NCBI GenBank assembly: GCA_963840445.1
Contig: CAWIZC010000018.1
Span: 124,001-188,000, forward strand
From: AWTP1-13 sp963840445
GTDB lineage: Bacteria > Pseudomonadota > Alphaproteobacteria > Rhizobiales > Hyphomicrobiaceae
Direction of reading: 5' to 3'
Length of the DNA: 64,000 nt
Part shown: piece by piece, positions 9,908-18,891 of the stretch
Position numbering within the stretch: position 1 is the stretch's first letter
Layout of the letters: the number at the start of each line of letters is the position of its first letter
The notes under the pieces: model-generated
The model's database searches: none
Told to the model about the DNA's origin: nothing
The model's input: the letters and a program-made list of their open reading frames with translations, nothing else
Program-made: the position numbers and the translations under genes

Positions 9908-10216
9908 TCAGATCACGGTGGCGTCGCCGCTTTCGACGATCACCAGTTCGACCTCGCCGGCGGCGTCGGCTTTGCGGAAGGCGGAGGCCTCGACGTACTC
10001 CGCAGAGTCGTGGCACGCGACAGCCTGCTCCAGCGTCGGGAACTCGATCACCACGAAGCGGTGGAATTTCTGCGGGCCCTCCAGGATTTGGAAGCGCCCG
10101 CCGCGGGCCAGCACCTTGCCTCCGAACTTGGCGATGATGCCGGGCACGCGATCGGTGTACTTCTTGTAGGCGACGGGGTCGTTGATCTTCGAGCGGGCGA
10201 CCCAATAGGCGGGCAT
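9908..10216 (-). CDS. DUF1330 domain-containing protein
   Basis: 102 residues beginning MPAYWVARSKINDP, with GGKVLARGGRFQILEGP and a phrase close to 'VVIEFPTLEQA..CHDSAEY', the dimeric ferredoxin-like barrel of the DUF1330 family. No enzyme activity is established for it. The start was chosen because AAGGAG lies 6-7 bases upstream. The frame stays open upstream to 10384, and that extension contains a hydrophobic Ala-rich stretch (VPVLATSLAGLVAALGTASA) that could be an export signal. A longer secreted form is therefore possible but less likely. Confidence 0.8.
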   Translation of the reverse strand: MPAYWVARSKINDPVAYKKYTDRVPGIIAKFGGKVLARGGRFQILEGPQKFHRFVVIEFPTLEQAVACHDSAEYVEASAFRKADAAGEVELVIVESGDATVI

Positions 10217-10544
10217 GGCAACTCCTTGAGCTAGTATCCGCTTGATGCCGTCAGCCCTGGCCGAGGCCGTGCCGAGCGCTGCCACCAGGCCGGCAAGCGA
10301 TGTTGCAAGCACCGGCACACGCGAACGCGCCTTTGCGAAACAGACCTGCAACTCCTTGGGATTTACGTTCTTGATACTTGGCACTATCTCTTGATTGCGT
10401 GACCACTGCTGTCAATTCATGAGTCGTGATGGACGGCATCATGGCCGGTGATGCGATTCTGGACGCTCTCGCAGCGTGCTAGAAGCGGGGTGCTTGAAAA
10501 AGCGCACGCGCGTTGCCGAGCGCGGCAAACCCGGGAGAGAGACG
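10217..10544. other. Intergenic region between DUF1330 and cupin genes
   Basis: Holds the possible N-terminal extension of the DUF1330 frame (to 10384) and presumably divergent promoters. I could not identify -35/-10 boxes with confidence. Confidence 0.4.
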
Positions 10545-10982
10545 ATGGCCGAGTATGTAACGATTGCCCCTGCCGGCTCCTTCGACCGCTGGCCTGCCGG
10601 GATGAAGAAGGAGATGGAGGACAACGCATTCAGCCCGATCGTGGGCAGCGTGCTGGTATCGGAAACCGACCAGCTGCGCGTATGGCACCTGCTGGTCCCG
10701 GCCGGGCAACGCTGCACCTTCCACCGCCACGTGCTCGACTACTTCTGGACCTGCCACAGCCACGGCAAGGCGCGCGGCTTCTACGACGACGGTCGCATCA
10801 CCGAGACCACGCACTTTCCGGGCGACACCATGCACATGACCTATGCCAAGGGTGAATATCTGCTGCATAGCGTCGAGAACATCGGTGACACCGACCTGCT
10901 CTATACGACGGTCGAGTTCCTCAACAGTGCGAATGCACCGCTGCCGATCCCGGACGGCGTGCGGCTGAAGCGGGCAGCCTAG
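10545..10982 (+). CDS. Cupin-like protein
   Basis: About 145 residues, starting at an ATG preceded by GGGAGAGAG. The sequence reads as a small beta-barrel: WHLLVPAGQRCTFHRHVLDY resembles cupin motif 1 (spaced His residues), and FPGDTMHMTY plus LLHSVENIGDTDLLYTTVEF resembles motif 2 and the closing strand. Such single-domain cupins often bind a metal and act as small isomerases or dioxygenases, or have no catalytic role. It precedes the alcohol dehydrogenase gene by about 100 bases, with a palindromic repeat between them, so co-transcription is possible. Confidence 0.65.
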   Translation: MAEYVTIAPAGSFDRWPAGMKKEMEDNAFSPIVGSVLVSETDQLRVWHLLVPAGQRCTFHRHVLDYFWTCHSHGKARGFYDDGRITETTHFPGDTMHMTYAKGEYLLHSVENIGDTDLLYTTVEFLNSANAPLPIPDGVRLKRAA

Positions 10983-10989
10983 GTTTGTC

Positions 10990-11075
10990 GTGCCCGGCTG
11001 CATGCCCGGGCTGCAGTCGTCCGCCGCTGCGGACAAAGTTGATAGATGGATCCCGGGGACTAGCCCCGGGATGAC
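10990..11075. repeat. Dispersed palindromic repeat, family A
   Basis: Two hairpin-forming arms: GTGCCCGGCTGCATGCCCGGG, and ATCCCGGGGACTAGCCCCGGGAT. They are separated by a linker containing AAGTTGATAGATGGAT, and those 16 bases recur exactly in the copy at 59446-59542. Related copies lie near 20599 and 56671. All four are intergenic. Confidence 0.8.
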
Positions 11076-11088
11076 AGTTGAGGGTTCC

Positions 11089-12255
11089 ATGTACGCACCT
11101 GCCGGCGTGAAGACCGACCACAACAAGATACCGGTCCCGGACAAGATGCGGGCCTGGGTGCTGGGCAACCCCGAACAGCTGATCTTCACCGAGAAGCCGG
11201 TTCCGGTGCCCGCCAGAGCCGAGGTGCTGGTGCGCATCGATGCGGTGGCAATCTGCGCCACCGATCTCGACGTCATCAAGTCGGGGCCGCCGGCGCTGAT
11301 CAAGGGCGGCCTGCCGTTCAACAAGAACTGGACGCCCGGTCACGAATACATGGGCACGGTCGCGGGGCTCGGCCCCGGCGTCGACGAGTTTGCCGTCGGC
11401 GATCGCGTGACGGTGGAGATTCACGCTGGCTGCGGCCAGTGCAAGCGCTGCCGCATGGGCATGTATACGTCGTGCCTCAACTACGGGCTGAACTACGGCG
11501 AGGTCGACAAGGGCCACCGCGCCAACGGCTTCACCACCGACGGCGGCTTTGCCGAGTACGCCATCAACAACATCAACACGCTGATCAAGATCGCCGACAC
11601 CATGTCGGACGAGGAGGCAACGCTGGTGGTGACCGCCGGCACGTCGATGTATGGGCTGACGGAGCTGGGCGGCCTGATCGCGGGCGAGAGCGTCGTGGTG
11701 ATCGGCCCCGGCCCGATCGGGCTGCTGGGGGTGGCGGTGGCCAAGGCGCTCGGCGCCTATCCGGTGTTCCTGACCGGCACGCGCGATGCGCGCCTGCAGG
11801 TCGGCCGTGAGCTCGGCGCCGATCACGTCATCAACGTGACGAAAGAGAAAGCTGTCGAGGCCGTGCGGCGGCTGAACGGCGGCAAGGGCGTCGACTACGT
11901 GGTGGAGTGCTCGGGCGCCCCGGACGCCATCAACGAGGCCGGCCGCATGCTCAATCGCGGCGGCAAGATCTGTCTCGCCGCCTTCCCGCATGATCCCGCA
12001 CTGATCGATGTGGCGCACCTGGTGCGCAACAACATCTACATCTTCGGCATCCGCGGCGAGGGCAAGAGCGCGACGCACCGCGCGGAGGCCTTCATGCGCG
12101 AGAAGCGCTTCGATGCCAGCAAGATCCACACGCACACCTTCATGCTGGAAGATCTGCCCGAAGCCATCCGCTACGCCCGCGACCGCGTCGAGGACGCTAT
12201 CAAGGTGGTGGTCAAAATGCGGGACGGCGCGGAGAAACGTGCGGCGGCGGAGTGA
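11089..12255 (+). CDS. Zinc-dependent alcohol dehydrogenase family protein (MDR superfamily)
   Basis: About 388 residues. Features of the medium-chain dehydrogenase family are clear: ICATDLDVIKSG with the catalytic-zinc Cys, GHEYMGTVAGLGPGV with the His-Glu pair, a structural-zinc loop with four cysteines (CGQCKRCRMGMYTSC), and the Rossmann motif GPGPIGLLGVAVAKALGA. The ATG at 11089 starts just after a palindromic repeat. The frame extends upstream through that repeat, and I reject the extension. Relatives oxidise sorbitol, threonine or other polyols and alcohols with NAD(P). The substrate is unknown here. Confidence 0.9.
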   Translation: MYAPAGVKTDHNKIPVPDKMRAWVLGNPEQLIFTEKPVPVPARAEVLVRIDAVAICATDLDVIKSGPPALIKGGLPFNKNWTPGHEYMGTVAGLGPGVDEFAVGDRVTVEIHAGCGQCKRCRMGMYTSCLNYGLNYGEVDKGHRANGFTTDGGFAEYAINNINTLIKIADTMSDEEATLVVTAGTSMYGLTELGGLIAGESVVVIGPGPIGLLGVAVAKALGAYPVFLTGTRDARLQVGRELGADHVINVTKEKAVEAVRRLNGGKGVDYVVECSGAPDAINEAGRMLNRGGKICLAAFPHDPALIDVAHLVRNNIYIFGIRGEGKSATHRAEAFMREKRFDASKIHTHTFMLEDLPEAIRYARDRVEDAIKVVVKMRDGAEKRAAAE

Positions 12256-12401
12256 TGCGGCGCGCTGAAGCGCACCGGATCGACGCGAGGTCGTGAACCC
12301 ATAAACGTTGCGCTGCAACAATGTCGGCAGCTTTCGGGGGCGGTGCGGACGCCACTTGACCGCGCCCGAGACAGTCGCGCGATTGTGTGTTGCAGTGCTC
12401 A

Positions 12402-12420
12402 TAAAGTACCCCCTACTTTA
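12402..12420. promoter_or_regulatory. Perfect inverted repeat TAAAGTA-CCCCC-TACTTTA
   Basis: A 7-base perfect inverted repeat with a 5-C spacer, about 95 bases upstream of the next gene start. It is AT-rich against a GC-rich background and could be a repressor or activator site. No regulator can be assigned. Confidence 0.35.
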
Positions 12421-12513
12421 GTATTAGACGGCACTGGCTGTGTCGGACGCGCGCCTGCGCTGCAGACCCGCCCCATTCACGCGTGCCGTGGTGTTGCGCA
12501 GGAGGGGGTCGTC

Positions 12514-13101
12514 ATGGTGCGCGCTTTCCAGCCAAAATCATTGCAGCTTGATCTCGTTGAACCACAACCTGCTCACCAAGCCCGCACCTCATTTGTGTGG
12601 AGTCGCGCCAAGCTCCGCATCGCAAGCCTTGTCCTTGCCGCCGTCGCAACGCCAGCGGCGACCGCCTTTGCCGTGCCCGTTCCCTCGGTGAAATGGCTTT
12701 GCCTGGTATGGCTTTGCGGCATTGCAGCGCTCATGCAGGGCCTCAGCCGCCGCGCGAATGATGGTTCGATCGTTCTCTCGGTCGACCGGCGCGGGATTCT
12801 CGATCATCGATTGATGTCGAGGCATATCGCTTGGCAGGAAATCAAAGCGATCTGGCCCGTCAACGCCGATCGGAACCACACAATCGATATCGAGTTGCGC
12901 TGGCCTGAGAGTACGCTGCGCGATACCCGGTGGTCAGTCCGAGTCGGTGCTTACTGCCAGATGGGCTACGGCGTGCCGGCGGTCACGATCAGCATGTTGC
13001 TGCTCGACGGCAGCGTGTCCGACCTGCTGAACGCCATCGCTCAGTATCGACCTGATCTGCTGGACTACTCGAATCTGCGAGCGTCACCAAAGGTCTGCTG
13101 A
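12514..13101 (+). CDS. Membrane protein with PH-like C-terminal domain, unknown function
   Basis: About 195 residues. The ATG at 12514 has GGAGGGGG 5 bases upstream. Two hydrophobic segments sit at about residues 33-53 and 58-77. The cytoplasmic remainder starts ILSVDRRGILDHRLMSRHIA and has WQEIKAIW, the strand order (self-strand, Gly turn, W..I..) of bacterial PH-like or STM3941-type domains that set a threshold on membrane state. I do not recognise a named family with certainty and no partner gene is adjacent. Confidence 0.6.
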   Translation: MVRAFQPKSLQLDLVEPQPAHQARTSFVWSRAKLRIASLVLAAVATPAATAFAVPVPSVKWLCLVWLCGIAALMQGLSRRANDGSIVLSVDRRGILDHRLMSRHIAWQEIKAIWPVNADRNHTIDIELRWPESTLRDTRWSVRVGAYCQMGYGVPAVTISMLLLDGSVSDLLNAIAQYRPDLLDYSNLRASPKVC

Positions 13102-13401
13102 CTGATGGGTTGGCTGGTTGGCCAGGCCGGCGCCTAACAATCCGGACGGTTTGCGAGCACTTCCGAGCTGTGCGGACTGCGGCGATGCAGTAGCTCCGTC
13201 TGATGTTCCGCTTACCTCCTAGCCGACGTGCGCGGGAAGCTGAGCCACACATCCTGAGATGTGCGCTTCCAGGTTGACGCGCCCATTGACACCGCCCTAG
13301 CCTAAGGTCTCGCCGTCGGCATCAGAATGCCGTTCGTAGCCAGATGATCTGGCAGCGGCGCTATAGGGAGATAATCGCCACAAGAAGGTAGGAGGAGCAC
13401 A
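13102..13401. other. Intergenic region upstream of the MHS transporter gene
   Basis: No gene seen. It holds a TTGACA hexamer at 13286-13291 without a good -10 partner, and AGGAGGAG just before the start codon at 13402. Confidence 0.4.
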
Positions 13402-14733
13402 ATGGCTGGGCCGCAAATTCCCAAGAACTTCCGGACCGTGATCGTCGCGGCGGCGGTGGGCAACGTCATCGAGTGGTACGACTTCTACATTTTCGGGAGC
13501 TTGGCCGCGATCTTGTCGGTCAAGTTCTTCGACCAGACCAGCCCGGTTGCGGCGCTGTTGAGCACCATTGCGCTGTTCACTGCCGGATTCCTGATCCGTC
13601 CGCTTGGGGCATTCCTGTTCGGATGGATGGGCGACAAGGTGGGCCGCAAATACACGTTCCTCCTTACGCTCAGCGGTATGGGGCTCGGCACGGGATGTAT
13701 CGGGTTGATCCCGACCTACCAGGATATTGGTGTGACCGCCGCGTTCATCCTGTTCGGCTTGCGGATGATTCAGGGCCTGTGCCTGGGCGGCGAGTATGGC
13801 GGCGCCATCACCTACGTCGCCGAGCACGTGGAAGACCGGCACCGCGGCTACTACACAGGCTGGCTGCAGACCTCTCCCACTCTCGGCATCGTGGTGTCGC
13901 TGGCCGTGATCATTGCGACCCGCACGTACCTTGGCACTGACGCGTTCAATGCATGGGGATGGCGCGTTCCGTTCCTGGTGTCGTTCCTGATGGTGGCAAT
14001 CGCCATCTACATCAGGCTCCAGCTGCAGGAGACGCCGATCTTTGAGGAGATCAAGGCCAAGGGGCAGATGACCAAGAACCCCTGGAAGGAGGCCTTCCTC
14101 AGCTCGAACATCAAATACATTCTGATCGCCACCATCGTGCTGATCGGGCAGGGCGTGGTCTGGTACAGCGGCCAGTTCTGGGCGTTGTATTACCTGCAGC
14201 AGGTTTCGAAGGTAAGTCCGCTGGACTCGGCCTACATCGTGGGAACCGCGCTGCTGATCGCGACGCCGACCCTGATCTTGTATGGCTGGCTGTCCGACAA
14301 GATCGGCCGCAAGCCCGTGATCTTGGGAGGCATGTTCCTGGCCGCGATCACCTACTATCCCCTGTACAGCTGGCTGGGAACGTTCACGCAGCCGGGTAAG
14401 GTCGAATTCTGGCCTGCGGTCGGCATCATAGCTATTCTCGTGTCCTTCGTCGGAATGGTCTATGGGCCGGTTGGAGCGTTCCTGGCGGAATTCTTCCCCG
14501 GCAGGATCCGGTACACATCGGTCTCCGTGCCCTACCATATCGGCAACGGTTGGGGTGGCGGACTGGTACCGTTTATCACCTCGGCCGCCTTTGCGGCCAC
14601 CGGGAGCCTCGCCTACGCGCTGCTCTACTGTATCGCCGTTCCAGCGGTGTGCTTCATACTTGCGCTCTTCCTGATGCCGGAGACGCGCAAGATGAGCATT
14701 TGGAATCCAGAGGAGGATAGGGCGCGCGCTTAG
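13402..14733 (+). CDS. MFS transporter, metabolite:H+ symporter (MHS) family
   Basis: A 443-residue inner-membrane protein with about 12 hydrophobic helices. Signatures of the MHS branch are VGNVIEWYDFYIFG at the N-terminus, RPLGAFLFGWMGDKVGRK (MFS motif A) after TM2, and GLCLGGEYGGAITYVAEHV in the TM4-5 region. Family members (ShiA, KgtP, ProP, CitA types) import shikimate, 2-oxoglutarate, proline/betaine or citrate with protons. AGGAGGAG precedes the ATG. It forms its own unit, with two hairpins downstream, the second a classical terminator. Confidence 0.92.
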   Translation: MAGPQIPKNFRTVIVAAAVGNVIEWYDFYIFGSLAAILSVKFFDQTSPVAALLSTIALFTAGFLIRPLGAFLFGWMGDKVGRKYTFLLTLSGMGLGTGCIGLIPTYQDIGVTAAFILFGLRMIQGLCLGGEYGGAITYVAEHVEDRHRGYYTGWLQTSPTLGIVVSLAVIIATRTYLGTDAFNAWGWRVPFLVSFLMVAIAIYIRLQLQETPIFEEIKAKGQMTKNPWKEAFLSSNIKYILIATIVLIGQGVVWYSGQFWALYYLQQVSKVSPLDSAYIVGTALLIATPTLILYGWLSDKIGRKPVILGGMFLAAITYYPLYSWLGTFTQPGKVEFWPAVGIIAILVSFVGMVYGPVGAFLAEFFPGRIRYTSVSVPYHIGNGWGGGLVPFITSAAFAATGSLAYALLYCIAVPAVCFILALFLMPETRKMSIWNPEEDRARA

Positions 14734-14744
14734 CTCAGAACCTT

Positions 14745-14771
14745 GTGCGGAGCCTGCAAACGGCTCCGCAC
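14745..14771 (+). repeat. GC hairpin downstream of the MHS transporter gene
   Basis: A perfect 10-base stem GTGCGGAGCC / GGCTCCGCAC with a 7-base loop, 12 bases after the stop codon. It has no T-run and probably protects the mRNA 3' end or assists the terminator that follows. Confidence 0.5.
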
Positions 14772-14809
14772 GAGCTAGGGGGTCGAGCAGGACAAACCCA
14801 ACCCTTGTG

Positions 14810-14832
14810 GCCAAGTATCATCTTGGCTTTTT
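14810..14832 (+). terminator. Intrinsic terminator after the MHS transporter gene
   Basis: Stem GCCAAG / CTTGGC with loop TATCAT, followed directly by TTTTT. This is the clearest rho-independent terminator in the window. Confidence 0.75.
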
Positions 14833-14853
14833 GTCAGATCATGGAGGAACGAC

Positions 14854-15033
14854 ATGGCCGCAGTTTGTGCACTTATCCTCGCCGTAGTCGGCGCTCTGTT
14901 TGCCTACCTTGCTCTCCAGGAGGGTGGTTTGTCTCTCATGCCACTGAACCTGGCGGCATACTATGTCACGGTGGCGTTCATTGCCTTCGTGAACATGATT
15001 TTGTTCGCCTCGGCCGTTTTCGCGAAGGACTAG
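14854..15033 (+). CDS. Small two-helix membrane protein (59 residues)
   Basis: A short frame with ATG at 14854 preceded by ATGGAGGAACGAC, a good ribosome-binding site. The product begins MAAVCALILAVVGALFAYLA (first membrane helix), has a short polar loop (QEGGLSLMP), then a second hydrophobic helix (YYVTVAFIAFVNMILFASAV) and ends FAKD. It lies 21 bases after the MHS transporter terminator, so it needs its own promoter or read-through. No family was recognised. Codon use and the ribosome-binding site support a real gene. Confidence 0.6.
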   Translation: MAAVCALILAVVGALFAYLALQEGGLSLMPLNLAAYYVTVAFIAFVNMILFASAVFAKD

Positions 15034-15499
15034 CGCCGACCAGGGTTCAAATCCTTGGTTTCGATCCACGGTTCGAAACCACGGATTTGGGATCGCCAGA
15101 GCATTGTCGGCTGGGGTGCGGCTACCTTTCCCTCGTTCTCGGTCCGATGCGCTGCCTTCTTGCATTGGGCAACGCACTTCTGGAATTGCGTCTGGCAGAA
15201 GTTGCGCTTCCTGGCAGCCGTCGGAAGAACGCGGCTGTGGCCGCTGATGCTGTGAGCCGCGTCAGACACCGACATCGCCGACGAGGCATCGACACGTCGA
15301 GTTAGGAAGGCGGTCGAGCGATGACGAAAGCTGGCCCATTGAGCCGGTTTGGTGGCGCCGCCGTGGCGACAATCTGATCGACTTGATGATGCGATCGGTG
15401 TTCTGAAATTCAGCGACGGAAGCGACGATCGAGTGGCGTTCTCGGACGATCGGGCGGCTGCGCCTCCCGGCGATCATGCCTGCCATTGCGAGGGCCCAT
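15034..15499. other. Intergenic region with one long imperfect hairpin
   Basis: No credible gene was seen. It contains the inverted repeat at 15049-15088 and a purine-rich stretch before the EF-hand gene. Confidence 0.45.
15049..15088. repeat. 16-base inverted repeat downstream of the small membrane protein gene
   Basis: AAATCCTTGGTTTCGA and TCGAAACCACGGATTT pair with one mismatch around an 8-base loop. It starts 16 bases after a stop codon and has no T-run. It may be an mRNA 3' structure or a regulatory palindrome. Confidence 0.5.
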
Positions 15500-16231
15500 A
15501 TGAGCAAGAAAGTCGTGCTGGTCGCGAGTCTCCTGGTGGCAGCGGGCGCCGCCGCAGCCGTTTCGGCACCAAGCCTGCGCGGACAGCGCCACGGAAGCCT
15601 GCTCGACGATATTGCCGCCGGCTTCGGCCGGGCGACGCAGCAGGTCTCTCAAGCAGTCGGCATAGCGGATGAGGATGCTGCCCCGTCGCGCGAGGAGCGG
15701 CGCAGCCGGCGCGGCAAGCAACGCCGCGGCGCCGAGGATCGATCGGACGACGCCCAAGCCGTCGATCGCGAGGAGGACAAGCAACCGCGCGAGGCTCGCG
15801 GCAGCGGGTGGCGCGGCAAGGATCGCCTTGCCCGGCAGGACGACGACGATGACGGCAACGCTTCCCAAGCACGGCGCGAACGGCGCTGGGCGGAGCAAGA
15901 CCGCGGCGCGCGGGACGAGGATGACGTTGAGCCAAGGCGGCGCGGCTCGTTGGCTGGGTCAGAGCGGTCTGGCCAGTATTTCAGCCGAATGGACAAGAAC
16001 GGCGATGGCGCCATCGACATGTCCGAGTTCGTGCTTGCCGAAACCGAGCGCATCACCGCACGCGCCCGACAATTCTTCAAGCGCTTCGACGCGGACGGCG
16101 ACGGCAAGGTCACGCGCGAGGAATTCGGCCGCGCGTCGAGGGAACGCTCGGCGGCGCTCGACAGCGATGACGAAGCCAAAGCGACGGATGGCGAGCCGCA
16201 AGGCGGGCGCGGCAAAGCTGTCGCCAAGTAG
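15500..16231 (+). CDS. Exported EF-hand calcium-binding protein
   Basis: About 243 residues starting MSKKVVLVASLLVAAGAAAA, a signal peptide or anchor. The middle (about residues 45-150) is extremely rich in Arg, Asp and Glu and probably disordered. The C-terminal part has two canonical EF-hand loops: DKNGDGAIDMSE and DADGDGKVTREE, about 30 residues apart, each with Asp at positions 1, 3 and 5 and Glu at 12. Calcium binding in the periplasm is therefore likely. The biological role is unknown. The gene stands alone between two intergenic spaces. Confidence 0.85.
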   Translation: MSKKVVLVASLLVAAGAAAAVSAPSLRGQRHGSLLDDIAAGFGRATQQVSQAVGIADEDAAPSREERRSRRGKQRRGAEDRSDDAQAVDREEDKQPREARGSGWRGKDRLARQDDDDDGNASQARRERRWAEQDRGARDEDDVEPRRRGSLAGSERSGQYFSRMDKNGDGAIDMSEFVLAETERITARARQFFKRFDADGDGKVTREEFGRASRERSAALDSDDEAKATDGEPQGGRGKAVAK

Positions 16232-16461
16232 GCGCCCGAGGACAAGTATCCGCCACCTTGCGCGCGCCAGCGGTCCCACCGCAGAGGATTTACTCCTGTG
16301 CCAGATTGAGGCGGGTAAAGACCGATCTGTCCGCGGTGGAGGTGCTCACGCGACACATAATTAAGAACTTGCGCATTAGGCTGATGATGCGGGATCCGCC
16401 TGCCTAGAGCATGGCACCTCTTGCAACGCTGGAAGCCGCCATTGAGCCCCGGTAGGCCCAT

Positions 16462-18840
16462 ATGCATGACGCAGGGCTGCGATCCCAACCGCGGCCATCT
16501 CCAATCATGAAGCGCCTGCGGATGTCGCGCCGATTGCGGCCGGCAGCGATTGCGTCGATAGCCGGCGCCTGCCTGGTATTGCTGGCCATGCTGACCGCGT
16601 GGCTGCAGGGCTCCATCGGCAGCGGCGCGGGTTCTCTCGTCTACCTCCTGCTGGCTCTGGCGATGGTTTGCCTGATCGCAAGTGCATACCTCGATTTCGC
16701 CGTGTCGCCGATTGCACCCAAGCAACAGGACGACAACCGACTGGCCGAGGAGAGCGAGCGCAAGCAGCTGCACGCCGCCGTCAACAACATGCCGATCGGG
16801 CTGGTCATGTTCGACCCGGGCAAGCGGGTGCTGATCGTCAATGACAGCTACCGCGAGATGTACAAGCTGTCGCGAGAGGTGACCGCGCGCGGCAGGCACT
16901 TGCGCGAGATGCTCGAGGAACGCCTCAAGACCGGCAACTTCGAGGGCTCCGATCGCGAAGGCTATATCGAGCGCATCCTGAAGCTGGTGGAGCAGAAGGA
17001 AAGCAGCGTCAGGCTGGTGCAGCTCGGCGACGGACGCACCGTCAACATCATCCATCACCCCATACCGGGAGGCGGATGGATCGGCACGCACGAGGATGTC
17101 ACCGAACGTGAAAAGCTGCACTCCGAGTTCGCCCGGCAGAACGAACTCCTCCAGCAACGCGAGCTGCAGCTGAAAGCGCAGAACCTGCAGTTCGACGCCG
17201 CGCTCAAGAACATGTCGCAAGGCCTGTGCATGTTCGACTGGGAGCAACGGCTGCTGGTTTGCAACAATCAATACGCCGAACTGTACGGCCTGCCACCCGA
17301 GCTGACGCAACCCGGGACAACTTTGCAGAGCATCGTGCAGCACAGGGGCGCGGTGGGTCTCTACGCAAACGCCGACTATGTGCAGGACGTATTTTCGATC
17401 ACCGCCGACAATGTACCGGTGACCAGGATCACCGAACTGAGCGACGGCCGCGCCATAATGATAAAGCATCAGCCCATGCCTGGCGGCGGATTCGTGGCAA
17501 CACACGAGGACATCACAGAGCAGCGCAACATCGAGGCGCGCATCAAGCACCTGGCGCATCATGATCCGTTGACCGATTTGCCAAACCGGCTGCTGTTGCG
17601 CGAGCAACTGGAACGGGCTCTCAGCGAGCGCGCGCAGCATGGTCCTATCGCCGTACTGTGGTTGGACCTCGATCGTTTCAAGGATGTCAACGACACGCTC
17701 GGTCATGCCACCGGGGATGCCCTTCTCAAAGCCGTGGCCGGTCGCCTGCAAGGTTGTGTGCGGGCAGAGGACACGGTGGCGCGTCTCGGAGGCGACGAGT
17801 TCGCCATCATCCAGACCGGTACGAGCCAACCTGTGGGTGCAACGGCCCTGGCGGCGCGTGTCATCGAAGCGATCGGCGCGCCTTACCAGATCACGGATCA
17901 TCAGATTGTGGTCGGCACCAGCATCGGCATCTCGATCGCTCCGGAGGACGCCGAGACGGCCGATCAGCTGCTGACGAGCGCCGATCTGGCCCTCTATCGG
18001 TCAAAGAGCGAAGGTCGTGGCACGTACCGGTTCTTCGAGCCGGCCATGGACGCGCTCATGCACGCGCGCCGCAGGCTGGAGATCGATTTGCGGGACGCGG
18101 TCGCCAGAAGCGACTTCGAGCTGCACTACCAGCCGATCCTGAACCTGGAGACCGGCAAGATCGTGGCCGTCGAGAGCCTGTTGCGCTGGAACCATCCCAA
18201 CCGTAGCTGCATACCGCCGGCCGAGTTCGTGCCGCTGGCCGAGGAGACCGGACTGATCGTGCCGATCGGCGAGTGGGTGTTGCGGACGGCCTGCGCGCAG
18301 GCGGCCAGCCTGCCGCGGCCGGTGAAGGTGGCGGTGAACCTGTCCGCCCTGCAATTCGGCCAGGGCGATCTGGTGCAGCTGGTGCTGCAGACGCTGGCCG
18401 CCACGGGGCTCGACGCCAATCGGCTCGAGCTGGAGGTCACCGAGTCCCTGCTGCTGGAAAACACCGACAAGGTGCTCACCACGCTTGGCCGACTGCGGGA
18501 CGTGGGCGTGCGCATCGCCATGGATGACTTCGGAACTGCCTATTCCAGCCTTGGCAGCCTGCGCAATTTCCCCTTCGACAAGATCAAGATCGACAAATCC
18601 TTCGTGCACGGACTGGGCACCAGCGATCATGCCTTCGCCATCATCGAAGCCGTGGCGGGCCTTGCCGCGCGGTTGGACATGGTGACGACGGCTGAGGGTG
18701 TGGAGACGGAAGACCAGCTCGCCTGGGTGCGGGCGCTGGGCGTGACGGAGGTGCAGGGTTTCTATACCGGCCAGCCGCGTCCCTTTGCCGAGATCGCGCG
18801 CCTGCTGGCTGACGAGAAAGCCAACCAGGCGGCGGCCTGA
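16462..18840 (+). CDS. PAS-PAS-GGDEF-EAL cyclic-di-GMP protein
   Basis: 792 residues. Two hydrophobic helices lie near residues 28-47 and 53-75, then two PAS domains of the PAS-7 type (about 92-215 and 230-350) with matching motifs (NNMPIGLVMFD and KNMSQGLCMFD; PIPGGGWIGTHEDVTE and PMPGGGFVATHEDITE). The GGDEF domain (about 365-525) keeps GGDEF (RLGGDEFAI). The EAL domain (about 540-785) has the variant ESLLRW for EALLRW and keeps the downstream MDDFGTAYSSL. Both activities may be present, making or degrading cyclic-di-GMP in response to a PAS-sensed signal. The start could also be 16507. Confidence 0.93.
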   Translation: MHDAGLRSQPRPSPIMKRLRMSRRLRPAAIASIAGACLVLLAMLTAWLQGSIGSGAGSLVYLLLALAMVCLIASAYLDFAVSPIAPKQQDDNRLAEESERKQLHAAVNNMPIGLVMFDPGKRVLIVNDSYREMYKLSREVTARGRHLREMLEERLKTGNFEGSDREGYIERILKLVEQKESSVRLVQLGDGRTVNIIHHPIPGGGWIGTHEDVTEREKLHSEFARQNELLQQRELQLKAQNLQFDAALKNMSQGLCMFDWEQRLLVCNNQYAELYGLPPELTQPGTTLQSIVQHRGAVGLYANADYVQDVFSITADNVPVTRITELSDGRAIMIKHQPMPGGGFVATHEDITEQRNIEARIKHLAHHDPLTDLPNRLLLREQLERALSERAQHGPIAVLWLDLDRFKDVNDTLGHATGDALLKAVAGRLQGCVRAEDTVARLGGDEFAIIQTGTSQPVGATALAARVIEAIGAPYQITDHQIVVGTSIGISIAPEDAETADQLLTSADLALYRSKSEGRGTYRFFEPAMDALMHARRRLEIDLRDAVARSDFELHYQPILNLETGKIVAVESLLRWNHPNRSCIPPAEFVPLAEETGLIVPIGEWVLRTACAQAASLPRPVKVAVNLSALQFGQGDLVQLVLQTLAATGLDANRLELEVTESLLLENTDKVLTTLGRLRDVGVRIAMDDFGTAYSSLGSLRNFPFDKIKIDKSFVHGLGTSDHAFAIIEAVAGLAARLDMVTTAEGVETEDQLAWVRALGVTEVQGFYTGQPRPFAEIARLLADEKANQAAA

Positions 18841-18891
18841 GCGGCGTGCCCCCTGGCGGACGATCGCCGATCCCACCAAACCGGAACGACT

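Noticed and set aside
10984..11088. An N-terminal extension of the alcohol dehydrogenase from 10990
   Set aside because: This stretch is a family A palindromic repeat, and the family start fits the ATG at 11089.
13297..14814. A 505-codon minus-strand open frame opposite the MHS transporter
   Set aside because: Antisense shadow; the plus-strand protein has all family motifs.
15649..17901. A 750-codon minus-strand open frame over the EF-hand and PAS-GGDEF-EAL genes
   Set aside because: It is the antisense of two clear genes in high-GC DNA, with no domain and no coding-like composition.
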